Of a stretch of 64,000 nt of DNA, positions 26,598-33,570 are shown piece after piece. The notes beneath the pieces are model-generated. The model was not told the origin of the DNA and searched no databases. It saw nothing but the letters and a program-made list of their open reading frames with translations. Within the stretch, counting starts at the first letter, position 1, and the number at the start of each line of letters is the position of its first letter. A program made the translations under genes and the position numbers. This DNA comes from CBDAQR01 sp965199055. Lineage in GTDB: Bacteria > Pseudomonadota > Gammaproteobacteria > Pseudomonadales > Halieaceae. The DNA lies in assembly GCA_965199055.1 (NCBI GenBank), contig CBDAQR010000003.1, positions 868,001 to 932,000 of the forward strand, in the 5' to 3' direction.

Positions 26598-27353
26598 ATG
26601 CCCGATACCGATTACAGCGAATACACCGACGAATTTGGTCAAACCGCGCCGCTGCCGGCCAATCACGGCCAGCGTATGCCACCCCCGGTCGATTTTCAGT
26701 TCGGGCCCGGCGAGGGTGAGGTGTTCCCGGATTTCACGCTCAAAGATGCCAGCGGCAAACGCGTGAATCTTCACCAGGATCGAGAAGGCGCTAAAGCGGC
26801 GGTATTGTTCTTCCGCTCAGCGGTGTGGTGACCCCCCTGCATGACGCAGCTGGTCGAGCTGCGCGATGCCTACCCTAAGTTTGAGGCTGCCGGCGTCAAA
26901 CTCTACGCCATCTCCTATGATCAGCCGAATGAGCTGGCCGAATTCGCCAAGCACCACAACATTAATTATCCATTGTTGTCGGATAAGGGCTCGAAGCTGA
27001 TACGCCAGCTTGGCATTCTCAATACCAACGTTACACCCGACCAGGTACCTTTCTACGGCATACCGTTCCCTGGCACCTATGTGCTGGATGAACAGGGCGT
27101 CATCAGCGGCAAGCTGTTCGGCCGCAATCACCACGCCCGCTTCACCGGCGAATCGATGCTCGACAATGCCCTGGGCGAAGTGTTGCTCGGCGAGGACGAA
27201 CCCATGGATTCAGCGGGTGATGAGGAGATTAAAATTACCGCCGCCTGGCACGGCGGTGGCGGCACCGTGAAAACATCCGTCGTCAGAGAGATTGTGGTGC
27301 GATTCGATCTGGCTGACTGTAGATACCCCAAACAGCTAACCACCCATTCATAG
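26598..27353 (+). CDS. Candidate selenoprotein: AhpC/TSA-like redoxin with in-frame UGA (UxxC), 3' end cut by an IS
   Basis: The reading frame from ATG 26598 stays open across a single TGA at 26829-26831 and continues in the same phase to 27353. Reading TGA as selenocysteine gives FFRSAVW-U-PPC-MTQLVEL, with U at residue 78 and Cys at 81, precisely where redoxins carry CxxC. The Cys homologue in this same window (32519-33409) reads FFRGNWCPLCMAQLGEL. Sequence on both sides of the TGA is well-conserved thioredoxin fold (VFPDFTLKDASGKRVNL; GVKLYAISYDQPNEL; GTYVLDEQGVI). A hairpin fitting a bacterial SECIS lies 13 bases after the TGA. The native frame ends at codon 240 (27317), where an IS3 element begins; 11 residues are IS-encoded, and a further C-terminal domain (starting KITAAWHGG) appears to be lost. 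Without Sec insertion the gene would be a nonsense pseudogene. Confidence 0.75.
26845..26863 (+). promoter_or_regulatory. Putative bacterial SECIS hairpin
   Basis: CGCAGCT (26845-26851) pairs perfectly with AGCTGCG (26857-26863) around the loop GGTCG. bSECIS elements have a short stem shortly after the UGA and a small apical loop with G in the first two positions; the E. coli fdhF loop contains GGUCU. Here the loop starts 20 bases after the UGA, within the usual distance. Confidence 0.65.
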
Positions 27354-27358
27354 AAAAA

Positions 27359-28138
27359 TTAAGCCACTTCTCGGTATTGAACGGGTGTCATATCGTTCAA
27401 TCCATCATGGGGTCGTTCATGGTTATACAACACGATCCAGTCATCCGTGATCTCTCGAACTTCCTGCAATGTCTCGAACAGATATAAGTCCAATACTTCC
27501 TCTCGATACGTGCGATTAAAACGTTCGATAAATCCATTTTGGTAAGGCTTGCCGGGCTTGATGAAATCGATCTGAATTCCATGCGCTTGCGCCCATTCAG
27601 CCAACGCCCCTGATGTAAATTCAGGGCCATTATCAACCCTGATAATAGCGGGATAGCCTCGCCAGGCTGCAATACGATCTAATGTATGTATCACTCGCTC
27701 CGTAGTAATGCCCGAATTGATATCTATCGCTAACACTTCTCGATTGAAATCATCAACCACATTGAACGTGCGAAACCGATGACCGTGACGCAAGGTATCG
27801 CTCATAAAATCCATCGACCAACAGATATTGGCTGATCTAGGAACGCGCAATGGCAACGGATTCCTATTCGGTATCCTGCGTTTTACTTTACGCCGTATAT
27901 TCAGTTTTAACTCCATATAAACACGGTAAATCCGTTTGTGATTCCAACGTTTACCCAACGCTCTGAGCCGCTTACACAGCTTTGGAAAACCCCAGCGAGG
28001 GTGCTTCTCAACCAAGGCCAGCAACGCATCAATCAGCTCACTATCATCTACTCGCTTGGGCGTGTAGTAATACGCCGTGCGACTTAGCGCGGCTGCACCA
28101 CAGGCCGCTCGAATGCTGACAGGGTAATCCTTGCGCAA
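27359..28138 (-). CDS. IS3-family transposase OrfB (DDE integrase core)
   Basis: rve-type integrase core. Catalytic residues visible: first Asp in CWSMDFMSD, second in RVDNGPEFTSG, and Glu in NGFIERFNRTYREE, with the expected spacing of 35 residues between the last two. It is translated as an OrfAB fusion by -1 slippage: the -1 frame is open from the A6G run at the end of orfA (through ALGPVHRRQWVDRLRKDYPV). The frame is complete, so the element may still be active. Confidence 0.92.
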   Translation of the reverse strand: MRKDYPVSIRAACGAAALSRTAYYYTPKRVDDSELIDALLALVEKHPRWGFPKLCKRLRALGKRWNHKRIYRVYMELKLNIRRKVKRRIPNRNPLPLRVPRSANICWSMDFMSDTLRHGHRFRTFNVVDDFNREVLAIDINSGITTERVIHTLDRIAAWRGYPAIIRVDNGPEFTSGALAEWAQAHGIQIDFIKPGKPYQNGFIERFNRTYREEVLDLYLFETLQEVREITDDWIVLYNHERPHDGLNDMTPVQYREVA

Positions 28139-28170
28139 ACGATCAACCCACTGCCGACGATGGACTGGCC

Positions 28171-28434
28171 CTAAAGCTTTTTTATGATCTCTTCCTGCAT
28201 CTGACTCTTCAGGCTGAGATCGGCATACATCTGCTTGAGCTTGCGGTTCTCTTCTTCAAGTTCCTTGAGCCGCCGTACATCGGAGGCTTCCATTCCACCG
28301 TACTTAGAGCGCCACTTGTAAAAGGTGCTGAGTCCAATGCCATGCTCTCGACATATGTCCGGAACCGGCACTCCGCTTTCTGCTTGTTTGAGAAACGCCA
28401 CAATCTGCGTTTCGCTGAACTTCGATTTGCGCAT
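28171..28434 (-). CDS. IS3-family transposase OrfA (helix-turn-helix)
   Basis: 87-residue HTH_Tnp_1 protein (FSETQIVAFLKQAESGVPVP, then GIGLSTFYKWRSKYGG) with a leucine-zipper-like tail (LKELEEENRKLKQMYADLSL). It binds the terminal repeats and its frame ends four codons after the slippery site. Confidence 0.93.
   Translation of the reverse strand: MRKSKFSETQIVAFLKQAESGVPVPDICREHGIGLSTFYKWRSKYGGMEASDVRRLKELEEENRKLKQMYADLSLKSQMQEEIIKKL
28177..28183 (-). promoter_or_regulatory. A AAA AAG slippery heptamer for -1 frameshifting
   Basis: In frame with the final orfA codons (AAA AAG before CTT TAG). The standard IS3-family signal for making the OrfAB transposase. Confidence 0.85.
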
Positions 28435-28508
28435 ATGTAAAAACTCCTATCACGTTAGTTTATAGAAATTTCTACGTATGAGTGGCGCTATTTTACGGGG
28501 TACTTACA

Positions 28509-28585
28509 CTCCCATCGGCGGGATTCGTTGGCTGCGCGAGATGACGCGGGCTATGAAAAGTGGGCCGATGGGCAAAAAGCGCTAG
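28509..28585 (+). pseudogene. Possible 3' remnant of an unknown gene beside the IS
   Basis: An open stretch of 24 codons from 28511 to a TAG at 28585 reads like a genuine basic C-terminus (IRWLREMTRAMKSGPMGKKR). It does not continue the truncated redoxin in any obvious way. It could be the tail of a gene whose body was removed together with the missing redoxin 3' end when the IS caused an adjacent deletion. I cannot assign a family. Confidence 0.35.
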
Positions 28586-28588
28586 CTG

Positions 28589-28780
28589 TTAATTAGCCTC
28601 GCGCGACTCGCGCCTTGAACGACACCTGGCCAGGGTAGCGCGTTTCTCATCAGCAGATGCCGCCGACCAAGCCACGATTTCATCCAGGCTTCTAAAGCAG
28701 CCCAGGCAAATATCCTCATCGTTCAGGCAGCAGTTACGAACGCAGGGGGAAGCGAAATGGCAAGTGTTCAGTTGAGTCAT
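28589..28780 (-). CDS. DUF1289 small cysteine-rich protein
   Basis: 63 residues with the family pattern SPCVRNCCLNDEDICLGCFRSLDEIVAWSAASADEK: four conserved cysteines in CVxxC...CxGC spacing followed by the RxxxEIxxW segment. Probably metal- or cluster-binding; function unknown. It starts 5 bases after the sulfotransferase-like gene stop, so the two are cotranscribed. Confidence 0.88.
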   Translation of the reverse strand: MTQLNTCHFASPCVRNCCLNDEDICLGCFRSLDEIVAWSAASADEKRATLARCRSRRESREAN

Positions 28781-28785
28781 GACAA

Positions 28786-29556
28786 TTATTTCCGAATCGA
28801 ATCGGCATTCAAACCCTGTCGCTCTCTATGGCGCTTGCCCTTTGTCACATTGCGCCGATAGTCGCTTGCGTTAACCTGATCCAGGCCAATAGTTTCCATA
28901 AATTTTTTTATGTTGTCATTGGGATCATAGGTAAAGTAGGTACACTTTCCAAAAACCTTCGCTAGGATGTCCCTTTTCCTATCGTAATCAAACAGCCATG
29001 AATCTACGTCAACGTATCTGTAAGAATCCGGATCGCATGAAGGCGACATGTTCCGCTTCTTCAATTGCTTCATGTAAGAATCTCTGAAATCTTGCACCTC
29101 CCTGAAACAGCAAATCACCTCCACCTCTGTGGAATGAGGCGTAAACAGGTCCAGTGGGCGAGAATACTCGGGTATCGAGTTTAACAAATACAATCCTTCG
29201 TTCGACCACAACACAGTACTGCACCTGTTGCTTTTGGCATCCCTGTAGGCCTCTTCAATTTCTATTCTTAGCTCCGTTTCAAGTGCGCTCAAATATTCAG
29301 CGCCCTTTGTAGCAATGATCTCCTCCTTCTTGGGGGAAAAACGACCCTCTGCCAGAGCATAAACATTTAGTAAAAAATGTGATGGCTCCGTATACCCGCT
29401 AAATTTCTGCGGCACATACAGATTCCTTTCTGCTAACTCTTTTCTGTGTTCTTGCAAGAAGTGCTGCAAGGAAGTCGTGCCAGTCTTATGCTGGCCGATA
29501 TGAACTATCGTTTTCACGCCCTGTTTAATATCAGCTTTTTGAATTTCGGGTATCAT
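28786..29556 (-). CDS. Sulfotransferase-like protein
   Basis: 256 residues. The N-terminal KTIVHIGQHKTGTTSLQHFL is the PAPS 5'-phosphosulfate-binding loop (GxxKTGTTxL) of P-loop sulfotransferases; the 3'-phosphate-binding segment appears as CCFREVQDFRDSYMKQL near residue 153. The rest is divergent. Codon use and base composition are clearly more AT-rich than the flanking core genes, which suggests horizontal acquisition. Polysaccharide or lipid sulfation is typical for such proteins in marine bacteria; the acceptor is unknown. Confidence 0.72.
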   Translation of the reverse strand: MIPEIQKADIKQGVKTIVHIGQHKTGTTSLQHFLQEHRKELAERNLYVPQKFSGYTEPSHFLLNVYALAEGRFSPKKEEIIATKGAEYLSALETELRIEIEEAYRDAKSNRCSTVLWSNEGLYLLNSIPEYSRPLDLFTPHSTEVEVICCFREVQDFRDSYMKQLKKRNMSPSCDPDSYRYVDVDSWLFDYDRKRDILAKVFGKCTYFTYDPNDNIKKFMETIGLDQVNASDYRRNVTKGKRHRERQGLNADSIRK

Positions 29557-29611
29557 TAAAAAAGTCGGCGATCAAGACAATCAGCCACTTCGCTATGGCC
29601 TATCTTACCCA

Positions 29612-30241
29612 TCACCCCACAAGACCACTTTGACCGACCCCGTCGAAAATGAACTGCACCGCCAGCGCAGATAGCAGCACGCCCATCACGCGCGTAATCA
29701 CGTGCATGCCCGTTACACCCAACCAGCGCTGCAGTTCTCCGGCCAGCAACATGGACACAAAGGTGAGCAAAATAATGCCCACCAGTGAGGCGACAACCAC
29801 GGCCTGACCGATCACATCACCCTGCTGATCCGCCATCAACAGAATGGCAGCACCCATGGCGCCTGGACCTGCGATCAGTGGCGTGGCGAGGGGGAACACG
29901 GATATATCGGCCTTGGCGATGGCCTCGCTCTCTTCTTCATCGGTAGTGGAGATGCCGCCCGAATGGCGCGCAAACACCATATCGATACCAATCAGTAGCA
30001 ATAAGATGCCACCGGCGGTTCTGAGTGCAGTAAGAGAAATACCCAAGCTCGCTAACAACACCTCTCCAATCAGTGCAAAGGTTATCAATATGCCAGCGGC
30101 GATCAGCGTTCCCCGAATCGCCATAGAGCGTCGCTGCTGCGACGTTTGACTCGCCGTGAGTGCCGCGAACATCGCGGCGACGTCAAACGGTCCAATCGTT
30201 GCAAAGAAAGTGGCTAGCGCCAGGGCTGAGGTTTCAATCAT
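29612..30241 (-). CDS. MarC-family integral membrane protein
   Basis: 209-residue protein with six hydrophobic segments. The start at 30241 (MIETSALALATFFATIGPFDVAAMF) is chosen because it matches the family N-terminus, where a conserved Asp/Asn-Pro motif lies in helix 1; 19 upstream codons lack hydrophobicity. FPLATPLIAGPGAMGAAILL near the middle is the family signature. Substrate unknown; MarC itself is not a drug pump despite its name. Begins 8 bases after the racemase-like gene stop, so it is the second gene of that unit. Confidence 0.9.
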   Translation of the reverse strand: MIETSALALATFFATIGPFDVAAMFAALTASQTSQQRRSMAIRGTLIAAGILITFALIGEVLLASLGISLTALRTAGGILLLLIGIDMVFARHSGGISTTDEEESEAIAKADISVFPLATPLIAGPGAMGAAILLMADQQGDVIGQAVVVASLVGIILLTFVSMLLAGELQRWLGVTGMHVITRVMGVLLSALAVQFIFDGVGQSGLVG

Positions 30242-30249
30242 GTGCTCAA

Positions 30250-30921
30250 TTATAGTGTTGCATGGCGCACTATCGCATCGACATGTATCGCCGCGCAATC
30301 CACGATCGGAAATGGGGTTTGCCCTTGCTGATACACCAAAGCGAGGTCTGTACCTCCCAGCATAACAGCGCCAACATTGGCGTGATTGAGAAACCAGTCA
30401 CAGGCAGCATCAAACACAGCTCGCTGCGCGCTGGTCACCTCGCCGGCAGCAGCCATGGACACATAGGCGTTATGTACTTCGTCCAGCGTTTCACCGGGGG
30501 GCGGCACAACTTCCGCTCCGCTCAGCCCGGAATAGAAATGGGATTCCATGACCGTTTTCGTGCCCAATATGCCAACCCGCTTCAGATTACGCTGATTGAC
30601 CACCGCATCCACTTCTATCAGTAGGTCGATCACGTCTAACTTAGAGCAATCCTTGAATGCGTCGATGCAAAAGTGACCGGCAATCGAGGTGACTGCAACA
30701 CAGTCGGCACCGGCTGCCGCCAATCTGTCGGTAAGCTGCTGATAGATTGCCACTTGCGCATCGACGTTATTAGCAGCGAGATTGCCCAACAAGGTGGGGG
30801 AATCCGTATACACAATCGTCATATCAAGGGGCTCACCCTTGCTAGCGAAGCCTAATATCAGACTGCGGTGATAATAATTCGTCGCCGCGGGGCCGATGCC
30901 GCCGATTAATCCTATCTGCAT
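30250..30921 (-). CDS. Aspartate/glutamate racemase-like protein lacking both catalytic cysteines
   Basis: 223 residues of the Asp/Glu/hydantoin racemase fold. The N-terminus MQIGLIGGIGPAATNYYHR is typical of amino-acid racemases. In active members the first base is Cys in a (P/A)CNTAH loop; here the same place reads TSIAGH (residues 78-83). The second Cys in GCTE is replaced: LGGTDLAL near residue 188. Cys74 and Cys85 lie nearby but outside the catalytic positions. It is therefore probably not a two-base racemase. It may bind a ligand, or act on other chemistry. Followed by marC. Confidence 0.75.
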   Translation of the reverse strand: MQIGLIGGIGPAATNYYHRSLILGFASKGEPLDMTIVYTDSPTLLGNLAANNVDAQVAIYQQLTDRLAAAGADCVAVTSIAGHFCIDAFKDCSKLDVIDLLIEVDAVVNQRNLKRVGILGTKTVMESHFYSGLSGAEVVPPPGETLDEVHNAYVSMAAAGEVTSAQRAVFDAACDWFLNHANVGAVMLGGTDLALVYQQGQTPFPIVDCAAIHVDAIVRHATL

Positions 30922-30924
30922 GCC

Positions 30925-31245
30925 TTAGCCTTCATTCCCGTCCCAATCCGGGTTAATGATTGCCCAGCGCTCATGATCACGCCAACCCTTGCCCTGATAC
31001 GGCTCGAACACTTCATAACCCAGATAGGCAGAATGGAAGTAGCCGCGCACAATATTGGAGAGATTGAAGGTGCCGACGATGGCATCTGTGCTTTCGAGAC
31101 ACAGGAAATACCGCTCAGGCTGTGCAAGATACGCTGAGATATCGGATGGCTCATAGGTCCAGGGCTGATGCAGTGACTTACTCCGCGCGTAGCAATTGCG
31201 TATTTCCGCCTCATCACTACTGGTCGGTTTTCTCAAATACAGCAT
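30925..31245 (-). pseudogene. GNAT N-acetyltransferase (RimJ/RimL type) with an internal deletion
   Basis: 106 codons, in frame. Residues 1-89 read as the N-terminal half of a RimJ/RimL-like acetyltransferase (NLSNIVRGYFHSAYLGYEVF), reach FEPYQGKG, and then jump straight to WRDHERWAIINPDW, the usual last strand of the family. The acetyl-CoA pyrophosphate-binding helix and the following two strands (about 50-60 residues) are missing. A deletion between GGCAAGGG-like repeats would explain it. Without the CoA loop the protein should be inactive. Confidence 0.65.
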
Positions 31246-31376
31246 GGTTGAATCATCCCCTCATGCGAGGATTAATACGTATAAAGTGTGCACCAAAGTG
31301 TTACAAGATCACGACCGACCTGAAGTGAAGCGACAGGTTGGGCGTCCGGCCCCGAAGGGGCGCACTTCCTACCCTT

Positions 31377-31714
31377 GTTATGCGTTTCTTATCCTGCCAA
31401 AAACTACAGCAAGTACAATTGAGGACACAAACATCCCGGAAAAAAACACGAAGGTAGCAGCATTGAGGCCCACCGCAAAAAATCCAGCATAGCTCAGAAG
31501 TAGATAGCCAACTAAAAAATTGAAGCTGCCCCAAAGCACATTAATCAGCGGCGATGACTCACCCACTCCGGGCGGGCTAGCAAATGGACTTTGGAATCGA
31601 TGGCCACAGACACCTTGGACAAAGTGAGGAATGCCATTAATTAGAAAAAATGAAGAGAAGACATAGGCCAGATAGTTCATTTGCTTTCGCTTAGGCAGGT
31701 TCGACATGCATAAC
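31377..31714. repeat. Inverted heptamers GTTATGC / GCATAAC bounding the membrane ORF
   Basis: GTTATGC at 31377-31383 and GCATAAC at 31708-31714 (plus strand) are exact complements and enclose the ORF with no spare bases. They match the R' and R'' core sites of attC recombination sites. Partial hairpins lie outside both (around 31311-31365 and 31727-31760), but neither forms a complete attC with a second heptamer. Confidence 0.4.
31378..31707 (-). CDS. Small membrane protein of unknown function
   Basis: 109 residues, three to four hydrophobic segments (AYVFSSFFLINGIPHFVQG; INVLWGSFNFLVGYLLLSYA; AATFVFFSGMFVSSIVLAVVF). The GIPHFVQG segment occurs in uncharacterised small membrane proteins. It is striking that the ATG follows directly after GTTATGC and the stop TAA lies inside GCATAAC (reading along the gene), as in integron gene cassettes. 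No promoter is evident. Confidence 0.55.
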   Translation of the reverse strand: MSNLPKRKQMNYLAYVFSSFFLINGIPHFVQGVCGHRFQSPFASPPGVGESSPLINVLWGSFNFLVGYLLLSYAGFFAVGLNAATFVFFSGMFVSSIVLAVVFGRIRNA

Positions 31715-31922
31715 AGCTAATTACATGGACCCGGCTCGGAAAGTCCGGGGCACTGTATGTTGCAGAGTGGGGTTCGCACATTGATGAAAAGTCCTTTCTG
31801 CTCAACTGCGTGCACTGTGAACCTGGGTGTGGGCCTTGTCAATCCGACGAGGCACGGGCGATAAAAATGAGGCTCGGAATCAGGCAGAGAATCTTGTCCC
31901 ACCCGATCCCGAGCAATTGGAA

Positions 31923-32492
31923 TCAAGCAGCTTCCACTAGATCACTGCTCCAGGCTGCCGCTGCGAAGTGCTCATCCACTACCGGCTCCGTTATCGGAGT
32001 CGTGTAGTTTGAGAGCACTTTCAGTGCGGTACCAACTACCACCTCAAGGATGGTTTGCCTGGTGTAGCCAGCCGCCAGAAAAGCCGCAATCTGGTGTTGC
32101 GTCGGGCGGCCATGCGTCTCATGGACAATGACGGTGAAGACGCGCAAGGCTTCCAGTTTGGGATCCGCAATCGGAACGCCCCGGCGCAGCGCTTCAATCA
32201 CCACCTCGTCTACCCCGGCCAACCTGGCAACACTGGTGTGTGCCGCCATGCAGTAGCTACACCCGTTCAGTCGGTTGTTGGTCATCAAGATAATTTGCCG
32301 CTCGGTTTCGCTAAGCTCGGTTTGATCAAACAAGCCCATAAGCGTGAGGTAACTCTCCACCATCACTGGAGCCTCTGCCATGGTGGCCATCAAATTCGGG
32401 ATAAATCCCAGTTTCTTTTGCGCCTTCTCCAGCACTGGCTTAGATAAGTCAGGCGCGCTATCAATCGTGTGTGTAGTAAACGTAGTCATCAC
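31923..32492 (-). CDS. Carboxymuconolactone decarboxylase/AhpD-family protein
   Basis: 189 residues of the AhpD-like fold, peroxidase-related subgroup. The redox motif CSYCMAAH (CxxCxxxH) is near residue 78 and indicates peroxide-reducing or disulfide activity rather than lactone decarboxylation. Transcribed 26 bases after the redoxin gene on the same strand, so the two form a peroxide-defence pair divergent from a LysR regulator. Confidence 0.87.
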   Translation of the reverse strand: MMTTFTTHTIDSAPDLSKPVLEKAQKKLGFIPNLMATMAEAPVMVESYLTLMGLFDQTELSETERQIILMTNNRLNGCSYCMAAHTSVARLAGVDEVVIEALRRGVPIADPKLEALRVFTVIVHETHGRPTQHQIAAFLAAGYTRQTILEVVVGTALKVLSNYTTPITEPVVDEHFAAAAWSSDLVEAA

Positions 32493-32518
32493 AGTTCTCC
32501 TTGTTGTCGTCGATTCAG

Positions 32519-33409
32519 TTATGCCGGTTGTGCCAGGCTAGGCTCTGCCACGTCTGATCCTTCCTCAAACACCGGAAGGAAGGTGTCGGGGTGCGGCCTT
32601 ACACGGTAGTTGTCGGTCTCATCACCAAAGATCACACGGCCTTGCTCATCCAGCGCGATAACGGTCGCCATCACCGTGTCGGACGGAAAGTCTCCCATGC
32701 CCACCGGCGCACCACCGATGTCCTCAATGCGCAATGCTTTGGCGGTCGCCAGATCATCGTCCTGCAGAATTTCGAAGTTCTGCGGCAGGTTCAGCTTGTC
32801 GCGCAGCTTCTCCGATTGCTCGATTCCCTGGTTGGAGATGAACTTCACCTGTACACCAGCGCGAATCAAACGGGCCGCCTGATCATGCAGTTCACCCAGT
32901 TGCGCCATGCACAGGGGGCACCAGTTGCCGCGAAAGAAAACCAGGAGTGTTTTGCGCCCCTCGAATGCCGTGGAGAACACTTCGGTACCATCCAGGCGCG
33001 TCAGTGAAAACAGCGGCAAGGTCTTACCCGTGACAATTTGCGGGCTCGCCTCGCGGCCGTAGCTGGAAAACACCCAGACAAACCACTGCACGAAGGCCGC
33101 ACCATTGGCCGCGATACCAATAGCCGCCAGCTGTTCAAAGCCGATGGGGCCAGGCTGGCCGAAGACCATATACAGCACGCCGATAAAACTGGCTGCGGTC
33201 AGCGCCTGCAGACCGGGTAAGCGGGGCGCAGTTCGCGCCACTTTGCCCGGCATGATGTATGCCATCAGGTACGCCGGAAGTGGCAGTGCCGCCAGCAGCA
33301 CGGCGACCCACAGGAAGCCTCCGCTGGTGCGATAGATCTGGACGGCGGCGATGATCGATGCGATCACCGAGACCAACATCCAGGGGATAAATATCTTATT
33401 GATGTTCAT
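32519..33409 (-). CDS. Membrane-anchored redoxin (peroxiredoxin-like, CxxC)
   Basis: 296 residues. Three or four hydrophobic segments (residues about 8-26, 35-53, 70-84, 96-114) anchor a C-terminal AhpC/TSA-type domain. The redox site FFRGNWCPLCMAQL places cysteines at 164 and 167. It is the Cys-containing counterpart of the UGA site in the gene at 26598. Upstream gene of the AhpD-like partner. Divergent from the LysR gene, which likely controls it. Confidence 0.8.
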   Translation of the reverse strand: MNINKIFIPWMLVSVIASIIAAVQIYRTSGGFLWVAVLLAALPLPAYLMAYIMPGKVARTAPRLPGLQALTAASFIGVLYMVFGQPGPIGFEQLAAIGIAANGAAFVQWFVWVFSSYGREASPQIVTGKTLPLFSLTRLDGTEVFSTAFEGRKTLLVFFRGNWCPLCMAQLGELHDQAARLIRAGVQVKFISNQGIEQSEKLRDKLNLPQNFEILQDDDLATAKALRIEDIGGAPVGMGDFPSDTVMATVIALDEQGRVIFGDETDNYRVRPHPDTFLPVFEEGSDVAEPSLAQPA

Positions 33410-33482
33410 GAGTTGTTACCTCTATTCGTTTGTTCAGATAAATGGGTCGTTGAAGCCTTATGTGATTAAGCGGCGCCCTGTC

Positions 33483-33505
33483 GCGCTCACTCATTCAGTG
33501 CGCGC
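33483..33505. promoter_or_regulatory. Candidate LysR operator (interrupted dyad)
   Basis: GCGCTCACT (33483-33491) and AGTGCGCGC (33497-33505) form a dyad with one mismatch around CATTC, in the 161-base space between the LysR gene and the redoxin it faces. LysR sites are commonly T-N11-A dyads placed like this. No binding data are implied. Confidence 0.45.
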
Positions 33506-33570
33506 AGTATTGTTCATTCAATAAATAGACGGTAGTATCGAAATATTGCTATCTGTTATTTGTTTTTCAA

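Larger units (their letters stand above)
27318..28508 (-). mobile_element. IS3-family insertion sequence (IS407-like), 1191 bp
   Basis: Two overlapping transposase frames are bounded by imperfect terminal inverted repeats: TGTAGATACCCC at the low-coordinate end and, on the other strand at the high end, TGTAAGTACCCC; similarity extends inward with gaps to TAGAAA. Both ends have the TG...CA termini of the IS3 family. There is no direct repeat at the flanks (GAC before, CTC after), so one side has probably been deleted or rearranged since insertion. It interrupts the selenoprotein-like redoxin gene. Confidence 0.88.

Noticed and set aside
26829..26831. Simple nonsense mutation explanation for the TGA
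   Set aside because: Not excluded, but set second because of the exact CxxC position and the well-placed hairpin with a GG-starting loop. It remains the main alternative.
31300..31385. Possible complete attC site next to the membrane ORF
   Set aside because: GTTATGC and inner hairpins are present, but no matching GCATAAC occurs at the other end within the usual 60-140 bases, so I report only the heptamers.
31717..31926. 69-codon ORF on the minus strand upstream of the membrane ORF
   Set aside because: No recognizable domain, no ribosome site, overlaps the 3' end of the AhpD-like gene by a few bases; treated as noncoding.
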